64,000 bases of DNA, taken from DASRFA01 sp035651755. Lineage in GTDB: Bacteria; Desulfobacterota; Binatia; UBA12015. Below are positions 1 through 8,474 of the stretch, in pieces; position 1 is the first letter of the stretch, and the number at the start of each line of letters is the position of its first letter. The position numbers and the translations under genes were made by a program. Location of the stretch: contig DASRFA010000053.1 of NCBI GenBank assembly GCA_035651755.1, positions 1 to 64,000 on the forward strand, written 5' to 3'. The notes below the pieces were generated by a model. The model had not been told where the DNA came from, did no database searches, and saw only the letters and a list, made by a program, of their open reading frames with translations.

Positions 1-1
1 C

Positions 2-103
2 GACGTGATCTCGCGGTGGATCGACAGGTACCACGATGAGCGTCCGCACCAGGCGCTCGGATACCTCACACCGAGCGAGTACCGGGAGCGTTTAGCGGCC
101 TGA
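2..103 (+). CDS. IS3-family transposase OrfB, C-terminal end (cut by window edge)
   Basis: The left edge of the window cuts this gene, leaving the last 33 codons and the stop. The remaining peptide contains RPHQALGYLTPSEY, the typical tail that follows the catalytic glutamate in IS3-family DDE transposases. The catalytic residues lie outside the window, so activity cannot be judged. The 253 bases that follow, up to the stop of the next gene, hold no gene that I can support and no terminal inverted repeat that I could pair, so the element's right end is undefined. A second IS3-type fragment lies near 5.7 kb on the same strand, but it is the middle part of OrfB and does not continue this piece. 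Confidence 0.8.
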   Translation, partial: DVISRWIDRYHDERPHQALGYLTPSEYRERLAA

Positions 104-356
104 CCTGTACGGAAACCGAGGGGACACCACACCTGCCCGCATCGGCTGCGCTACGCGATGGCCTGGGATCACCGCCTCTGCCGCGCCGTGCTCGCGGTGT
201 TCGTCCGCGCGCTGCTCGGCTTCGAGCGCCGTCGCGCCCGCGATTCTGGGGTCGGGGCTCGGTTTTGACCTCTCGCACGCCTCGGCGCGTTTCACCGAGC
301 AGCTTCACCGCTGCGAGGCCGCGGTGCCTCCGAGGTGGCGCGGGGCACTACTCGTC

Positions 357-3300
357 TTACCCGCAGACTCCATTGCCTCCGTACGGGAACAACCAGTCGC
401 CGGCCGACCATCCTTCTGGCGATTCCTGGACGCGATACCAGGTGACTCCGTCGGCGCTGACTGGGCCTCCGGAAATGGTGACAAGATTTCCGTCAAACAA
501 GCTGCCGTTCTGCGCGCAGCTCGTGCTCGGACATGCACGCACACGAAGCCCCTGAGCACCTGTGCCACTTACTTGAGCGCAACACGAGACCTGATAGACG
601 TCGGTGTTCGACGACGTTGTCCAGGGGCCGTTAATCGCATCGATACGCCACACCGGATACTGTCCGAACGCGACGCCAGTATCACTAAAGCTCAACGACG
701 AGCTCGAGAGCGTCGCGATGGTCGAAGCGTTCCGAAGCACCTTGTAAGAGGTCGCGCCCGACGAGGAGGTCCAACTCAATTCGACCCGTGGCACCTTGTT
801 AGGGCATGTCGGAAGAACCGGGTTGAGTGTGAATGGCCCTGGAGCGCAGCTCCCACAGTCTGGAGAACAGGTGGCGCACGTCTCGCTTCCGTTGCAACTT
901 CCGTCTCCGCAAAAGGGCGCACACGATCCGCAGTCCTGCGAGCAGCTCGAGCAGGTTTCACCACCGTTGCACGAGCCATCGCCGCAGGTCCTGCCGCAGT
1001 CGGATGGGCAGTTCGCCGTGCTCTCGCCTACAGCGGCGCAGCATGTGCCGCTACCGCAAAATTCGCCTCCGCAGTCCTGCGAGCAGTTACAACGAGTCTC
1101 TGTGCCATTGCAGCTGCCATCGCCGCACACGGCTCCACACGGTCCGCAGTCCTGAGAGCAACTCGAGCAGGTTTCGCTACCGTTGCAGGTACCGTCACCG
1201 CAGGTCGTGCCGCAGTCCCCGGGACAGCTTGTCGTGCTCTCCCCCGCCGCAGCGCAGCACGTGCCGTTACCGCAGCTCTCCGCACCGCAGTCTTGAGGAC
1301 AGCTGCACCGGGTCTCGGTCCCGTCGCAGCTTGCATTGCCGCACACGGCTCCGCATGTACCGCAGTCCTGTGGGCAACTCGAACACGTCTCCCCTGACGT
1401 GCAGTTACCGTCGGGACACGTTGTGGGACACGTCGCGTCGGTACCGTTGCAATCCTCGTCGGCTCCGTTGCCGCAAACCTCGGTCTCCGGCGTTACCTCG
1501 CCTACGCATGGACCGTACGCGGTGCCTATCAGGTTGCATGTCTTAGTTCCCGCTCGACAGAGGCCAATCCCCTCCGTGGTTGGTGGACCTGAGTAACAGG
1601 TAGCCGTTGAGACCGGGGCGCACGTAGTCTGTGCATTCCCGCATATGAAGGTGTCGGGGCAGTCTTGGGGGCACGTAAGGCAGGATTCTCCGTCCAGAAA
1701 GTCGCAATAGCCATCTGAACAGTTCGCAGGACAGTTTCGCTGTACGGCGCAATCTCGGATGCAAGAAGCGCACGTCTCGTAAGGGTCACAGATACCGTTG
1801 CCGCATCCTGTGTACGAGCAGTCTTGATATCCCGGGTCTTGGCAGCATCCGCCTACACAAACCGCACAATCGTAGGCACCGCCATAATCGCAATCAGTGT
1901 TGATTTCTTGTACTAATGCGACTCCGGCCATGATGCCACCGATGATTTGGCAATGGGCATTGCAATTAAAGGTGAGCAAGCAATCTGTGTAGCTAGTATA
2001 GAGATCGCTATCGCAGGTGTGCGTTAACTGACTAAAGTTGCACTTTCCGATGTCTACGCACTGGTTCTGTTGTAGGTCGCCGTAACAATCGTCGTGCCGT
2101 TTGCAGGGGCCCTCCATGCACTCACCTGGCTGGAGGAGGAGCAAAGCAGGGTGTTCTCGGCTGGTACCGGGTCCGCAATATTGCGTTGGGTACAGGTCTC
2201 CGATACCCCTCGATCGAATCGTCGATGTGGGCACATCTTGCACTGACGGAGGGCTGTCCAGGTGGCAGCCGAGCTCGGCGGCCGTTTCTGACGCCATCTC
2301 GTTGAGGGTCGTGGCATCGTCCCAAAACTGAGGTCCGGGAGGGATGCCGAGTCTGATGGCAGCCAGCTCTGCTGCTTGAACCACAAGAGGGTGTTCGAAC
2401 GAACGCGCCGCGCAATCCTGCTCCGCAAAGATGGCGTGCGCAGCGCGCAGCGCCTGAGCGCAGGCAAGCTCCGCATCTAGATTCGCGTCCCCACAGGATC
2501 GCGCTACTTTGCGCATACACTTGGTCGAATCCTGGAAGGTCTTGCGCAGCGTTTCTGTGCGGCGCCTCTTGAGGTGTTGTGAGGTCAAGAGGGTCATGGC
2601 CGAAGACGCTGCGCGCTGGCATTTCGTTTGCCGCGGTCCAAGAAAGCACTCGGCCGCCGAGCTCCACGTTGGTGCGAGGGCAGACCGCATAACGCGGTTA
2701 GCCTGGCAGCGGAGTAGGCCGGCACACGAGGGAGAAAGGATGCTGTTTAGCCTGGTCAAGAGCTTGGTGGCGTTGGGAGTAGGGCAGGGGCAAGTGCTAT
2801 CAGACGTGGCGGCACACCTGCGAAGGTCCGAAGAGAGCTTCCTGACGTAGCTTTCGATAGCCTTTTGACCGTCGTCGGTCTGCATCTCTGCTGCGCAGCT
2901 CCCGGGGCAAGGCATGGTGCAGATGGACGGCGCACCTGTGCAGAGCCAACCTGATTCCACCGCGCAGACTGTGGAACAGCCGTCGGCTGGGGAAGTGTTA
3001 GCGTCGTCGCACTCCTCACCGCCCTCAATGATGCCGTTGCCGCAGACAGCGGGCTCGCCGTAGACGATCAGGACCCGCCCATGGCCAACGTGGACACCGG
3101 GTGTGGTTGCGCCTCCACTGGGCACGAGGCTCGAGCCCCCTCCTCCACCGCCACCCCAGCCGCTGGTGCCGCTTCCGCCACCGCCGCCGAAGTAGCCGCC
3201 ACCACCGCCACCACCGCTGGCCCCGTTGAAGCAGTTCCCACCGGCTCCGCCGAGTCCGAGCATCCCGGAGGCTCCGCACATCTTGCAGCCCGCTGAGCCG

Positions 3301-4496
3301 TCGTAGCAGCCGCCATCACCCCCGGCGGTCTGCGTGCCACCTCGGCCACCTACGGCGCCCGACTCACCGTCCACTCCAGGTAGCCCGGTCTCTCCACCAC
3401 CCGCGCCAGCCCCCAGGCTGGAACCCCCTCCTCCACCGGCCGCCACAAGCACGCGGTCCGCGATGCCGTTGCCGCCGAGTCTTATGTCGGACGCGCCGCC
3501 GCCTCCGCTGCCACCGGATCCGGTTGTGTGATTGCCACCCGCACCACCTCCGTTGAACCCTCCGGCACCGCCCTGACCGCCACTGTTCTGCGCGCCCGTA
3601 CCGCCGACGTACACGTAGAGCGTTTGACCCGGGGTCACCGAGAATGTCCCTTCAACGCGTCCACCCCGCCCGCCCCATGCTTGATATACGGGGCCTGCCG
3701 CGTAGCCATGCGCGCCCTGGGCTCCTCGTGCATCTACGGTGATGGAGGTAACGCCGTCAGGCACCGTCCAGGTCTGCTCGCTCCCGGTGTAGTCGAAGGA
3801 AACCTGCTCCTGCCCGGCCGGCAGTTCGTAGTAGACCTTGACCTTGACGTAGTCGACGGAACAGGTGGATGTCTGCCCGCGCGTCGAGCAGAGAAGTTGT
3901 ACGCGGAAGCCATCTCCTGCGAGCTCGGCCGGAGTCCAAGTGCGCCCCCAAAGCTGGCCGGGGCCGCCGTTGGTCCAAGTCTTGGTGATTCCCGTACAAC
4001 CGTCGCAGGTGGGGCACGAAACCTCCTCGCCGGGAAGCGGTTGGCAGAGACCATCGGTCGAGCCCGAGATTTCGTAGAGTGGAATCGATGTGGCACCGGC
4101 ATCCTTCGAGAGGAAGAGATAGATGTTAGTTCCGTACCCGCCAGAGTTCATTCCGCCTTCGGCCTGAACCTCGATGCCGGTGACGGTGGCCTGAGACGGG
4201 ACGGGTAGGTTGAAGCCCCAAACGGTGTGCATCGGGCGAGAGCCGCCGAAGGGCGGTGAACCTGACGTGACCGACGTTGCGCTTGCGCTCGCATCGTCGT
4301 CGGCGAAGAGGTTCGCGCCGTTCGACCATTCGCCCGCTTGTTGCGACGCGACGTTGAAGCCGGTGTCGAGGGCGAGAGCAGTAGCTGGCAGTACGAGATA
4401 GGCCCAAAGGAACAGGCTGAGGAGGGAGCCGCGCAACCAAACTGTGTCGTCGGATGGACGGGAGTAGAACGCCGTAGGAGGAAAGTCGCGGGCCAT
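357..4496 (-). CDS. Large secreted modular protein: Gly-rich domain, phospholipase A2-like motif, Cys-rich repeats, SH3-like C-terminus
   Basis: The product is 1379 aa. The ATG at 4496 is chosen over an in-frame TTG at 4517 because GGGGAGG lies 6-12 bases upstream of it. Residues 1-42 form a signal peptide with a long n-region. Approximate modules in order are: a beta-rich domain (45-225); a Gly-rich domain like that of ALK-type proteins (235-480); a CGNGIIEGGEECDD Myxococcus-type Cys-rich repeat (about 490-530); a helical Cys-containing region; a segment with PCKRHDDCYGD, which resembles the Ca/His-Asp site of secreted phospholipase A2 (about 790-850); a long run of CGDGxCNGxETCxxCxxDCG repeats (about 890-1240); a fibronectin-III-like stretch; and a C-terminal SH3-like domain. 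The protein is probably exported and heavily disulfide-bonded. Enzymatic activity is only suggested by the HD motif. It is flanked by IS remnants on both sides and has a Gly-rich relative at 6621. Confidence 0.85.
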   Translation of the reverse strand: MARDFPPTAFYSRPSDDTVWLRGSLLSLFLWAYLVLPATALALDTGFNVASQQAGEWSNGANLFADDDASASATSVTSGSPPFGGSRPMHTVWGFNLPVPSQATVTGIEVQAEGGMNSGGYGTNIYLFLSKDAGATSIPLYEISGSTDGLCQPLPGEEVSCPTCDGCTGITKTWTNGGPGQLWGRTWTPAELAGDGFRVQLLCSTRGQTSTCSVDYVKVKVYYELPAGQEQVSFDYTGSEQTWTVPDGVTSITVDARGAQGAHGYAAGPVYQAWGGRGGRVEGTFSVTPGQTLYVYVGGTGAQNSGGQGGAGGFNGGGAGGNHTTGSGGSGGGGASDIRLGGNGIADRVLVAAGGGGGSSLGAGAGGGETGLPGVDGESGAVGGRGGTQTAGGDGGCYDGSAGCKMCGASGMLGLGGAGGNCFNGASGGGGGGGYFGGGGGSGTSGWGGGGGGGSSLVPSGGATTPGVHVGHGRVLIVYGEPAVCGNGIIEGGEECDDANTSPADGCSTVCAVESGWLCTGAPSICTMPCPGSCAAEMQTDDGQKAIESYVRKLSSDLRRCAATSDSTCPCPTPNATKLLTRLNSILSPSCAGLLRCQANRVMRSALAPTWSSAAECFLGPRQTKCQRAASSAMTLLTSQHLKRRRTETLRKTFQDSTKCMRKVARSCGDANLDAELACAQALRAAHAIFAEQDCAARSFEHPLVVQAAELAAIRLGIPPGPQFWDDATTLNEMASETAAELGCHLDSPPSVQDVPTSTIRSRGIGDLYPTQYCGPGTSREHPALLLLQPGECMEGPCKRHDDCYGDLQQNQCVDIGKCNFSQLTHTCDSDLYTSYTDCLLTFNCNAHCQIIGGIMAGVALVQEINTDCDYGGAYDCAVCVGGCCQDPGYQDCSYTGCGNGICDPYETCASCIRDCAVQRNCPANCSDGYCDFLDGESCLTCPQDCPDTFICGNAQTTCAPVSTATCYSGPPTTEGIGLCRAGTKTCNLIGTAYGPCVGEVTPETEVCGNGADEDCNGTDATCPTTCPDGNCTSGETCSSCPQDCGTCGAVCGNASCDGTETRCSCPQDCGAESCGNGTCCAAAGESTTSCPGDCGTTCGDGTCNGSETCSSCSQDCGPCGAVCGDGSCNGTETRCNCSQDCGGEFCGSGTCCAAVGESTANCPSDCGRTCGDGSCNGGETCSSCSQDCGSCAPFCGDGSCNGSETCATCSPDCGSCAPGPFTLNPVLPTCPNKVPRVELSWTSSSGATSYKVLRNASTIATLSSSSLSFSDTGVAFGQYPVWRIDAINGPWTTSSNTDVYQVSCCAQVSGTGAQGLRVRACPSTSCAQNGSLFDGNLVTISGGPVSADGVTWYRVQESPEGWSAGDWLFPYGGNGVCG

Positions 4497-4587
4497 GCGG
4501 GATACCTCCCCGGCCAAGGTTCGGCCGATTCTCTACCTGTCGAAAGGGTGGCAACCTAGTCCGAAGGGGCCACGCACGTCAAGGGCG

Positions 4588-4605
4588 AGTGTAGGGAGTG
4601 TAGGG
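4588..4605. repeat. Tandem 9-bp direct repeat
   Basis: AGTGTAGGG occurs twice head to tail in the gap between the Gly-rich gene's start and the transposase remnant. It may be part of the left end of the insertion or a short replication-slippage repeat. I found no inverted copy near 5.7-5.9 kb that would make it a terminal repeat. Confidence 0.4.
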
Positions 4606-4680
4606 AGCAGATGATCTGTCCGCTCGCCGTAGCAAGTGAATTGACCGCCCTGACCGGGTGCGCGGTAGCGGCTGACCTCC

Positions 4681-5682
4681 ATGGGGGACATGGAGGTGCG
4701 GATCGCACGCAAAGCCCTGGAGCGGGCGATGACGGTGCGAGAGGTGATCGCCAAGGCGATGAGCGGAGAGATCTCGTGGATCCGGGCTGCCGAGATCGCG
4801 GGATGACGGCGCGCAGCATGCGCCGCTGGAGGCGCCGCTACGAGGAGCGGGGCTACGACGGGCTCTGGGATCGCCGCCACCAGAGTCCGTCACCGCGGCG
4901 CGTGCCGATGGCCGAGGCCCAGCGCATCCTGCGGCTCTACCGAGAGCGATACCTCGGCTTCAACGTGCGGCACTTCTACGAGATCGCCGCACGCGAGCAC
5001 GGCGTCGAGCTGTCGTACAGCTTCGTGAAAGCGGCGCTCCAGCAGGCGGGCCTGGTGCGCAAGAAGCGGGCGCGCGGCAAGCACCGCAAGCGACGTGAGC
5101 CGAGAGCGAGCTACGGGGAGATGCTGCACATCGACGGCTCGAAGCACGCCTGGCTGTCGCTGGTGCCCGAGGAGCAGCAGACCTGATCGCGGTCGCGGAC
5201 GACGCGACGGGGAGCTGCTCTATGCACAGCTCTGGGCCGAGGAGACGACGGTCGCGGTGCTGACGGCGTTACGTGAAGTCCTTGCGGCGCAAGGCATTCC
5301 GCAGGCGCTGTACTCCGACCGGGCGAGCTGGGCGGTGCTGACGCCGAAGGCCGGAGAGCCTTCGGATCGCTCCAAGCCGACGCAGGTGGCGCGAGCGCTC
5401 AAGACGCTTGGCATCGAGCAAATCCTGGCGTACTCGCCGCAGGCACGAGGCAGGAGCGAGCGGCTCAATCGCATCCTCCAGGACCGCCTGGTGAACGAGC
5501 TGCGGCTCAAGCGGATCCGAACCGTCGAGGCGGCGAACCGCTACCTGCGCGAGACCTACATCGCGCGCCACAACGCGAACTTCCGTCGCGAGCCGGTGAG
5601 CTCGGAGAGCGCGTTCGTGCCCTGTGGCAGCGTCGATCACCCGAACGCCCTCGCGATTGCGCAGCACCTCGTCGATGGAAAG
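4681..5682 (+). pseudogene. ISNCY-type DDE transposase, broken by three frameshifts
   Basis: A single ancestral transposase is spread over three frames. Frame 1 (ATG 4681) reads an N-terminal helix-turn-helix segment, VREVIAKAMSGEISWIRAAE, and stops at 4804-4806. The sequence resumes in frame 3 with MTARSMRRWRRRYEERG through LHIDGSKHAW, which carries the first catalytic Asp, up to a stop at 5184. It then shifts to frame 2 (DLIAVADDAT, about 5180-5210) and back to frame 1 for GELLYAQLW, the second Asp in LYSDRASW, and the Glu in ARGRSERLNRILQ. Each junction is explained by loss of one base. The expected C-terminal beta domain is missing, and the reading runs into an unrelated IS3 fragment. The match is to transposases usually labelled ISNCY. 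It is almost surely inactive, unless the frameshifts are sequencing errors. Confidence 0.8.
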
Positions 5683-5708
5683 CCGACGCCACTTGCCTCG
5701 CTCCTCAC

Positions 5709-5870
5709 GGTCTCGTGCCACCGAGCGCGCAAGCGGTGGCTCGTCACGCAGAGGCTCGTCCACCACGTCCGCGCGTGCAGGCGAAGCGGAGCCGGATCGA
5801 TCGGAGCAAACAGCGTTGGGCGCTCGACGTGACGCAAGTCGATTGCGACGCGGACCGCTGGGGACACCTG
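5709..5870 (+). pseudogene. IS3-family transposase OrfB, internal fragment
   Basis: A short stretch encodes the middle of an IS3-type OrfB: ARKRWLVTQRLVH in frame 1, then HARPRVQ-like residues and SRIDRSKQRWALDVTQVD in frame 3. The RSNxRWAxDVTxI motif that precedes the first catalytic Asp of IS3 integrase cores is recognisable. There is one frameshift near 5755, and the match stops at about GHLE (5865). No start, no OrfA and no ends are visible. It directly abuts the ISNCY remnant, so one insertion or a recombination joined the two. From here to about 6110 I see no further gene. Confidence 0.6.
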
Positions 5871-6113
5871 GAAAGCCGGCGTCTTACGGCATGGAATTTC
5901 CTTGCCCTTCGGCAGCGCGCATGAGCAAGTACTGACATCCCTTCGATTCGCGCGCGTATGGCTCTCACGCTGCGCATCGGCCGGCTGGCGCATTCCGCGT
6001 CGCACATCCTGAACGAGCCGGCAAGCCGGTTACCGACATGGGGGGAGTCGTCTCCCTTCTGGCCAGCCGATTCCTGCTTGGGTGTCCGTCCGTAGCCGAT
6101 CGGCCGGCGGTGA

Positions 6114-6485
6114 GTCTTTGCGACGAACGCCCGGCGCTCACGGGCCGATGCCACCCTCGCGTCGGACTTTCCCGTATCGCCCCTACCTGCACGTGTCCCG
6201 GTCCTTCTCCTGCTCGCACTGCCCTGCTCGGTCGAAGCCCGGACGGTCGTCGTCGACACGTCGACCGACGATCCCGCGCTCACCACCTGCGACGGCGCCG
6301 CGCCGAACGATTGCAGCCTGCGCGGGACGGCTCTTGCCGCCAATGGACCGCCCATGTCCGACCTCAGCACGATCAACGTTCCCGCAGGAACGTATGTCCT
6401 GAGCCGACGAGGTTATGCACTCTCAGCGTCCAACCCCACCCAACGACGTTCTTCGACTCCGCCCGCAATTTCCCTCTCTGCCTGA
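6114..6485 (+). pseudogene. Remnant of a secreted CSLREA-type protein, 5' part only
   Basis: One frame between stops at 6111 and 6483 reads a hydrophobic stretch, VPVLLLLALPCSVEA, that looks like a signal peptide. It is followed by a region with NDCSLRGTALAANG and INVPAGTYVLS. This matches the start of secreted proteins with the CSLREA motif, where NDCSLREAI and LPAGTYTL-type segments precede a right-handed beta-helix. No ATG or GTG start lies in frame after the upstream stop, and the frame ends soon after the first repeat. It is best read as a decayed gene fragment in the IS-damaged patch. An unrecognised start codon is the alternative. Confidence 0.4.
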
Positions 6486-6620
6486 GCAAACGTGTGCCGA
6501 TTCAAGGGGCGGGGGCGGCCACGACATCAAGCGGGCGGCATCCTCGACTGAAGTCACCGCAGGCCCGTGAGTTTTCGACGCATCGAGCTAGCGAAATTAG
6601 GTAGCGAAGGAGTACCCAGC

Positions 6621-8159
6621 GTGAATAACAATTATTTTCGCCCCGGTTCCGGCTCCGGAATCGTCGTCGGCTCGGCCCTGGCGCTTGCCGCTTGGCTGTG
6701 GGCGCCGGCGTCGGCAACCGCGGCGACGCAGACCTGGAACACACCTGTGTACGGCGGCTATGACTGGGTCGTCCCAAGTGGGGTCACGACGGCCACGTTC
6801 GAACTCTTCGGAGCGTCGGGCGCCGGTACCGGCGGAGTGCTGGCCGTGTCTTACCAGGGTGACGGTGGGAAGACGATCGGGACGATCGCCGTCACGCCGG
6901 GTGAGACCTTGAAGATCAACGTGGGCGGAGCGCCTCCTGGTGGCATCAACGGAGGCGGCTCTGGAGGGGCGTCATCACAGGACTGCTCTGTGGTGGACCT
7001 CGGCAACCAACAATGTCTTGGGGCCGGCGGCGGCGGCGCATCGGACGTCCGCCAGGGCGGAACCGCGCTGGCGAACCGGGTGCTCGTCGCGGGCGGTGGG
7101 GGCGGCGCCGGGGGGCACAATAACGACTACAACGGGCAAAGTGGTTGGTCGCCCGCGTATGGCGGCGGCGGCGGCGCCGGCGGCTTGCTCGAGGCGGGTG
7201 GCGGCGGGAATGGCGACGGCCGGCGCCAAGGAGCTACGGACTATCCCGGTGGCTGTGGAGGGGGCGGCGGCACGCAGACGGCGGTGACGGTGCCCACCGG
7301 CGAACCGCATCCGGGTCCGTGCCACCAGGGCCAGGGCTACGTCTACCAAGGCGGCGGCGGGGGCTCTGGCTACACCTCGCCGGGCAACGGCGGAAGCGGT
7401 TTGTCCAATGGCACGAATAGCGGCAGCGGAGGCATCGGCTCCGGAACCGGCGGCGGCGGCGGCGGTGGCTACGTGGGCGGCGGCGGCGGTTCCGATGGAT
7501 ACAGCGGCGGCGCCGGCGGTGGCGGTGGCGGCGGAAGCAGCTTCGCCGTGGCGGCGGCCACCAACGTCTCGATGCTCGGCGGGGTGAACTCGGGCGACGG
7601 CAAGGTGATCGTCACGTATGGCGAGGGCTTCGACGCAGAGCTTCTCTCCGGCAAAGCCCTCACGCTGACAGACAACCAGGACCCGAAAAAGCGTGCCGTC
7701 GTTTTTGTTTCTAAAGATGCAAACATAGACATCGGGGCCGGTAACAGTTCGGTAGACGACCCGCGGACGAATGGTGGAACCCTGCGGATACGGACGAGCT
7801 CCGGGTGCCAGCCGAACCCGTCACCCTGCGACAACACCTACCAGCTTCCGGCGTCTGGTTGGGCACTCATCGGTAAGCCCGGTCAGAACAAGGGCTACAA
7901 GTACAAGGACGTGAAGCTCGTGAACGGTCCCATCGCGGCCGCCTCGGTGACACCCGGGAAGCTGCTCCGTATTTCAGGCAAGGGCGCCGGGCTGAGCCAC
8001 GAGCTCAAAGCCGACCCGTCTCCCCTAAACATCGAGTTGAGCGTGGGAGCGAAGCGTTTCTGCCTGAGCTTCGGAGGCACAACGACGTTCAAGGTCCGCA
8101 AGAAGAGCGCGACGTTCCGAGCCAAAAATGCGCCGACTGCCACCAGCTGCCCACCGTAG
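6621..8159 (+). CDS. Secreted glycine-rich protein with a conserved Cys-containing C-terminal domain
   Basis: The product is 512 aa. The GTG at 6621 is preferred because GAAGGAG ends eight bases before it; an earlier GTG at 6567 lacks a site. A signal peptide ends near ASATA. Residues of roughly 35-330 form a Gly-rich domain with VPSGVTTATFELFG, VTPGETLKINVGG, GGGGASDVRQGG and GKVIVTYGEGF. The same landmarks, in the same order, occur in the protein encoded at 357-4496. The last 180 residues form a separate domain with SKDANIDIG, DDPRTNGGTLRI, KGYKYKD, GPIAAA and ending CLSFGG...FKVRKKSATF; I know no function for it. The protein probably acts outside the cell as a surface or matrix protein. 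No operon partner is visible. Confidence 0.85.
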   Translation: MNNNYFRPGSGSGIVVGSALALAAWLWAPASATAATQTWNTPVYGGYDWVVPSGVTTATFELFGASGAGTGGVLAVSYQGDGGKTIGTIAVTPGETLKINVGGAPPGGINGGGSGGASSQDCSVVDLGNQQCLGAGGGGASDVRQGGTALANRVLVAGGGGGAGGHNNDYNGQSGWSPAYGGGGGAGGLLEAGGGGNGDGRRQGATDYPGGCGGGGGTQTAVTVPTGEPHPGPCHQGQGYVYQGGGGGSGYTSPGNGGSGLSNGTNSGSGGIGSGTGGGGGGGYVGGGGGSDGYSGGAGGGGGGGSSFAVAAATNVSMLGGVNSGDGKVIVTYGEGFDAELLSGKALTLTDNQDPKKRAVVFVSKDANIDIGAGNSSVDDPRTNGGTLRIRTSSGCQPNPSPCDNTYQLPASGWALIGKPGQNKGYKYKDVKLVNGPIAAASVTPGKLLRISGKGAGLSHELKADPSPLNIELSVGAKRFCLSFGGTTTFKVRKKSATFRAKNAPTATSCPP

Positions 8160-8474
8160 GCCCTGATCTTCGAACCATCCACAGCAACACAGCAATCCCG
8201 GGATTGCGGGCTCTTGCGCCGAAACTTCCGTCCTGTTGCGCTGTAGCGAACGGTAGTAGAGGGCGGACTGCGACGTGGAGAGCAGTCCTCGGGCGGGGGC
8301 GATCTGCGTCCGACGCACAACGCGCTCCCCTCGAGGTGCCGAGGTCGCCGGGGCGGACACGACGACGTGACTGCCAACCTCCGAGTAGCCGGCGCCGGAT
8401 GCCCGGCCGTCGCGCTCCGGGAATGCCGCGCGCCGCGCGCAGCCCGAGGCGCCCGCGCGGTCGAAGGGCGGTCG
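8160..8474. other. Intergenic region without a supported gene
   Basis: These 315 bases separate two convergent genes. The minus strand near 8243-8297 can be read as SQSALYYR, reminiscent of the N-terminus of IS3 OrfB, but the match is short and has no neighbours of the right kind. I see no clear terminator hairpin. Confidence 0.5.

Noticed and set aside
3081..3531. Plus-strand Ala/Pro/Thr-rich frames opposite the Gly-rich region
   Set aside because: They are the complement of the Gly codons of the secreted protein and carry no start signals.
4801..4806. Programmed -1 frameshift in the transposase at the ATGA overlap
   Set aside because: There is no slippery heptamer, and two more shifts follow, so decay or sequence error is simpler.
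6940..7560. Repetitive GGCGGC tracts as a possible satellite or CRISPR-like array
   Set aside because: There are no regular repeat-spacer units; the pattern is produced by Gly codons of the Gly-rich domain.
8243..8297. Minus-strand peptide with SQSALYYR resembling the start of an IS3 OrfB
   Set aside because: It is only about 15 residues with no OrfA, no integrase core and no ends; chance similarity cannot be excluded.
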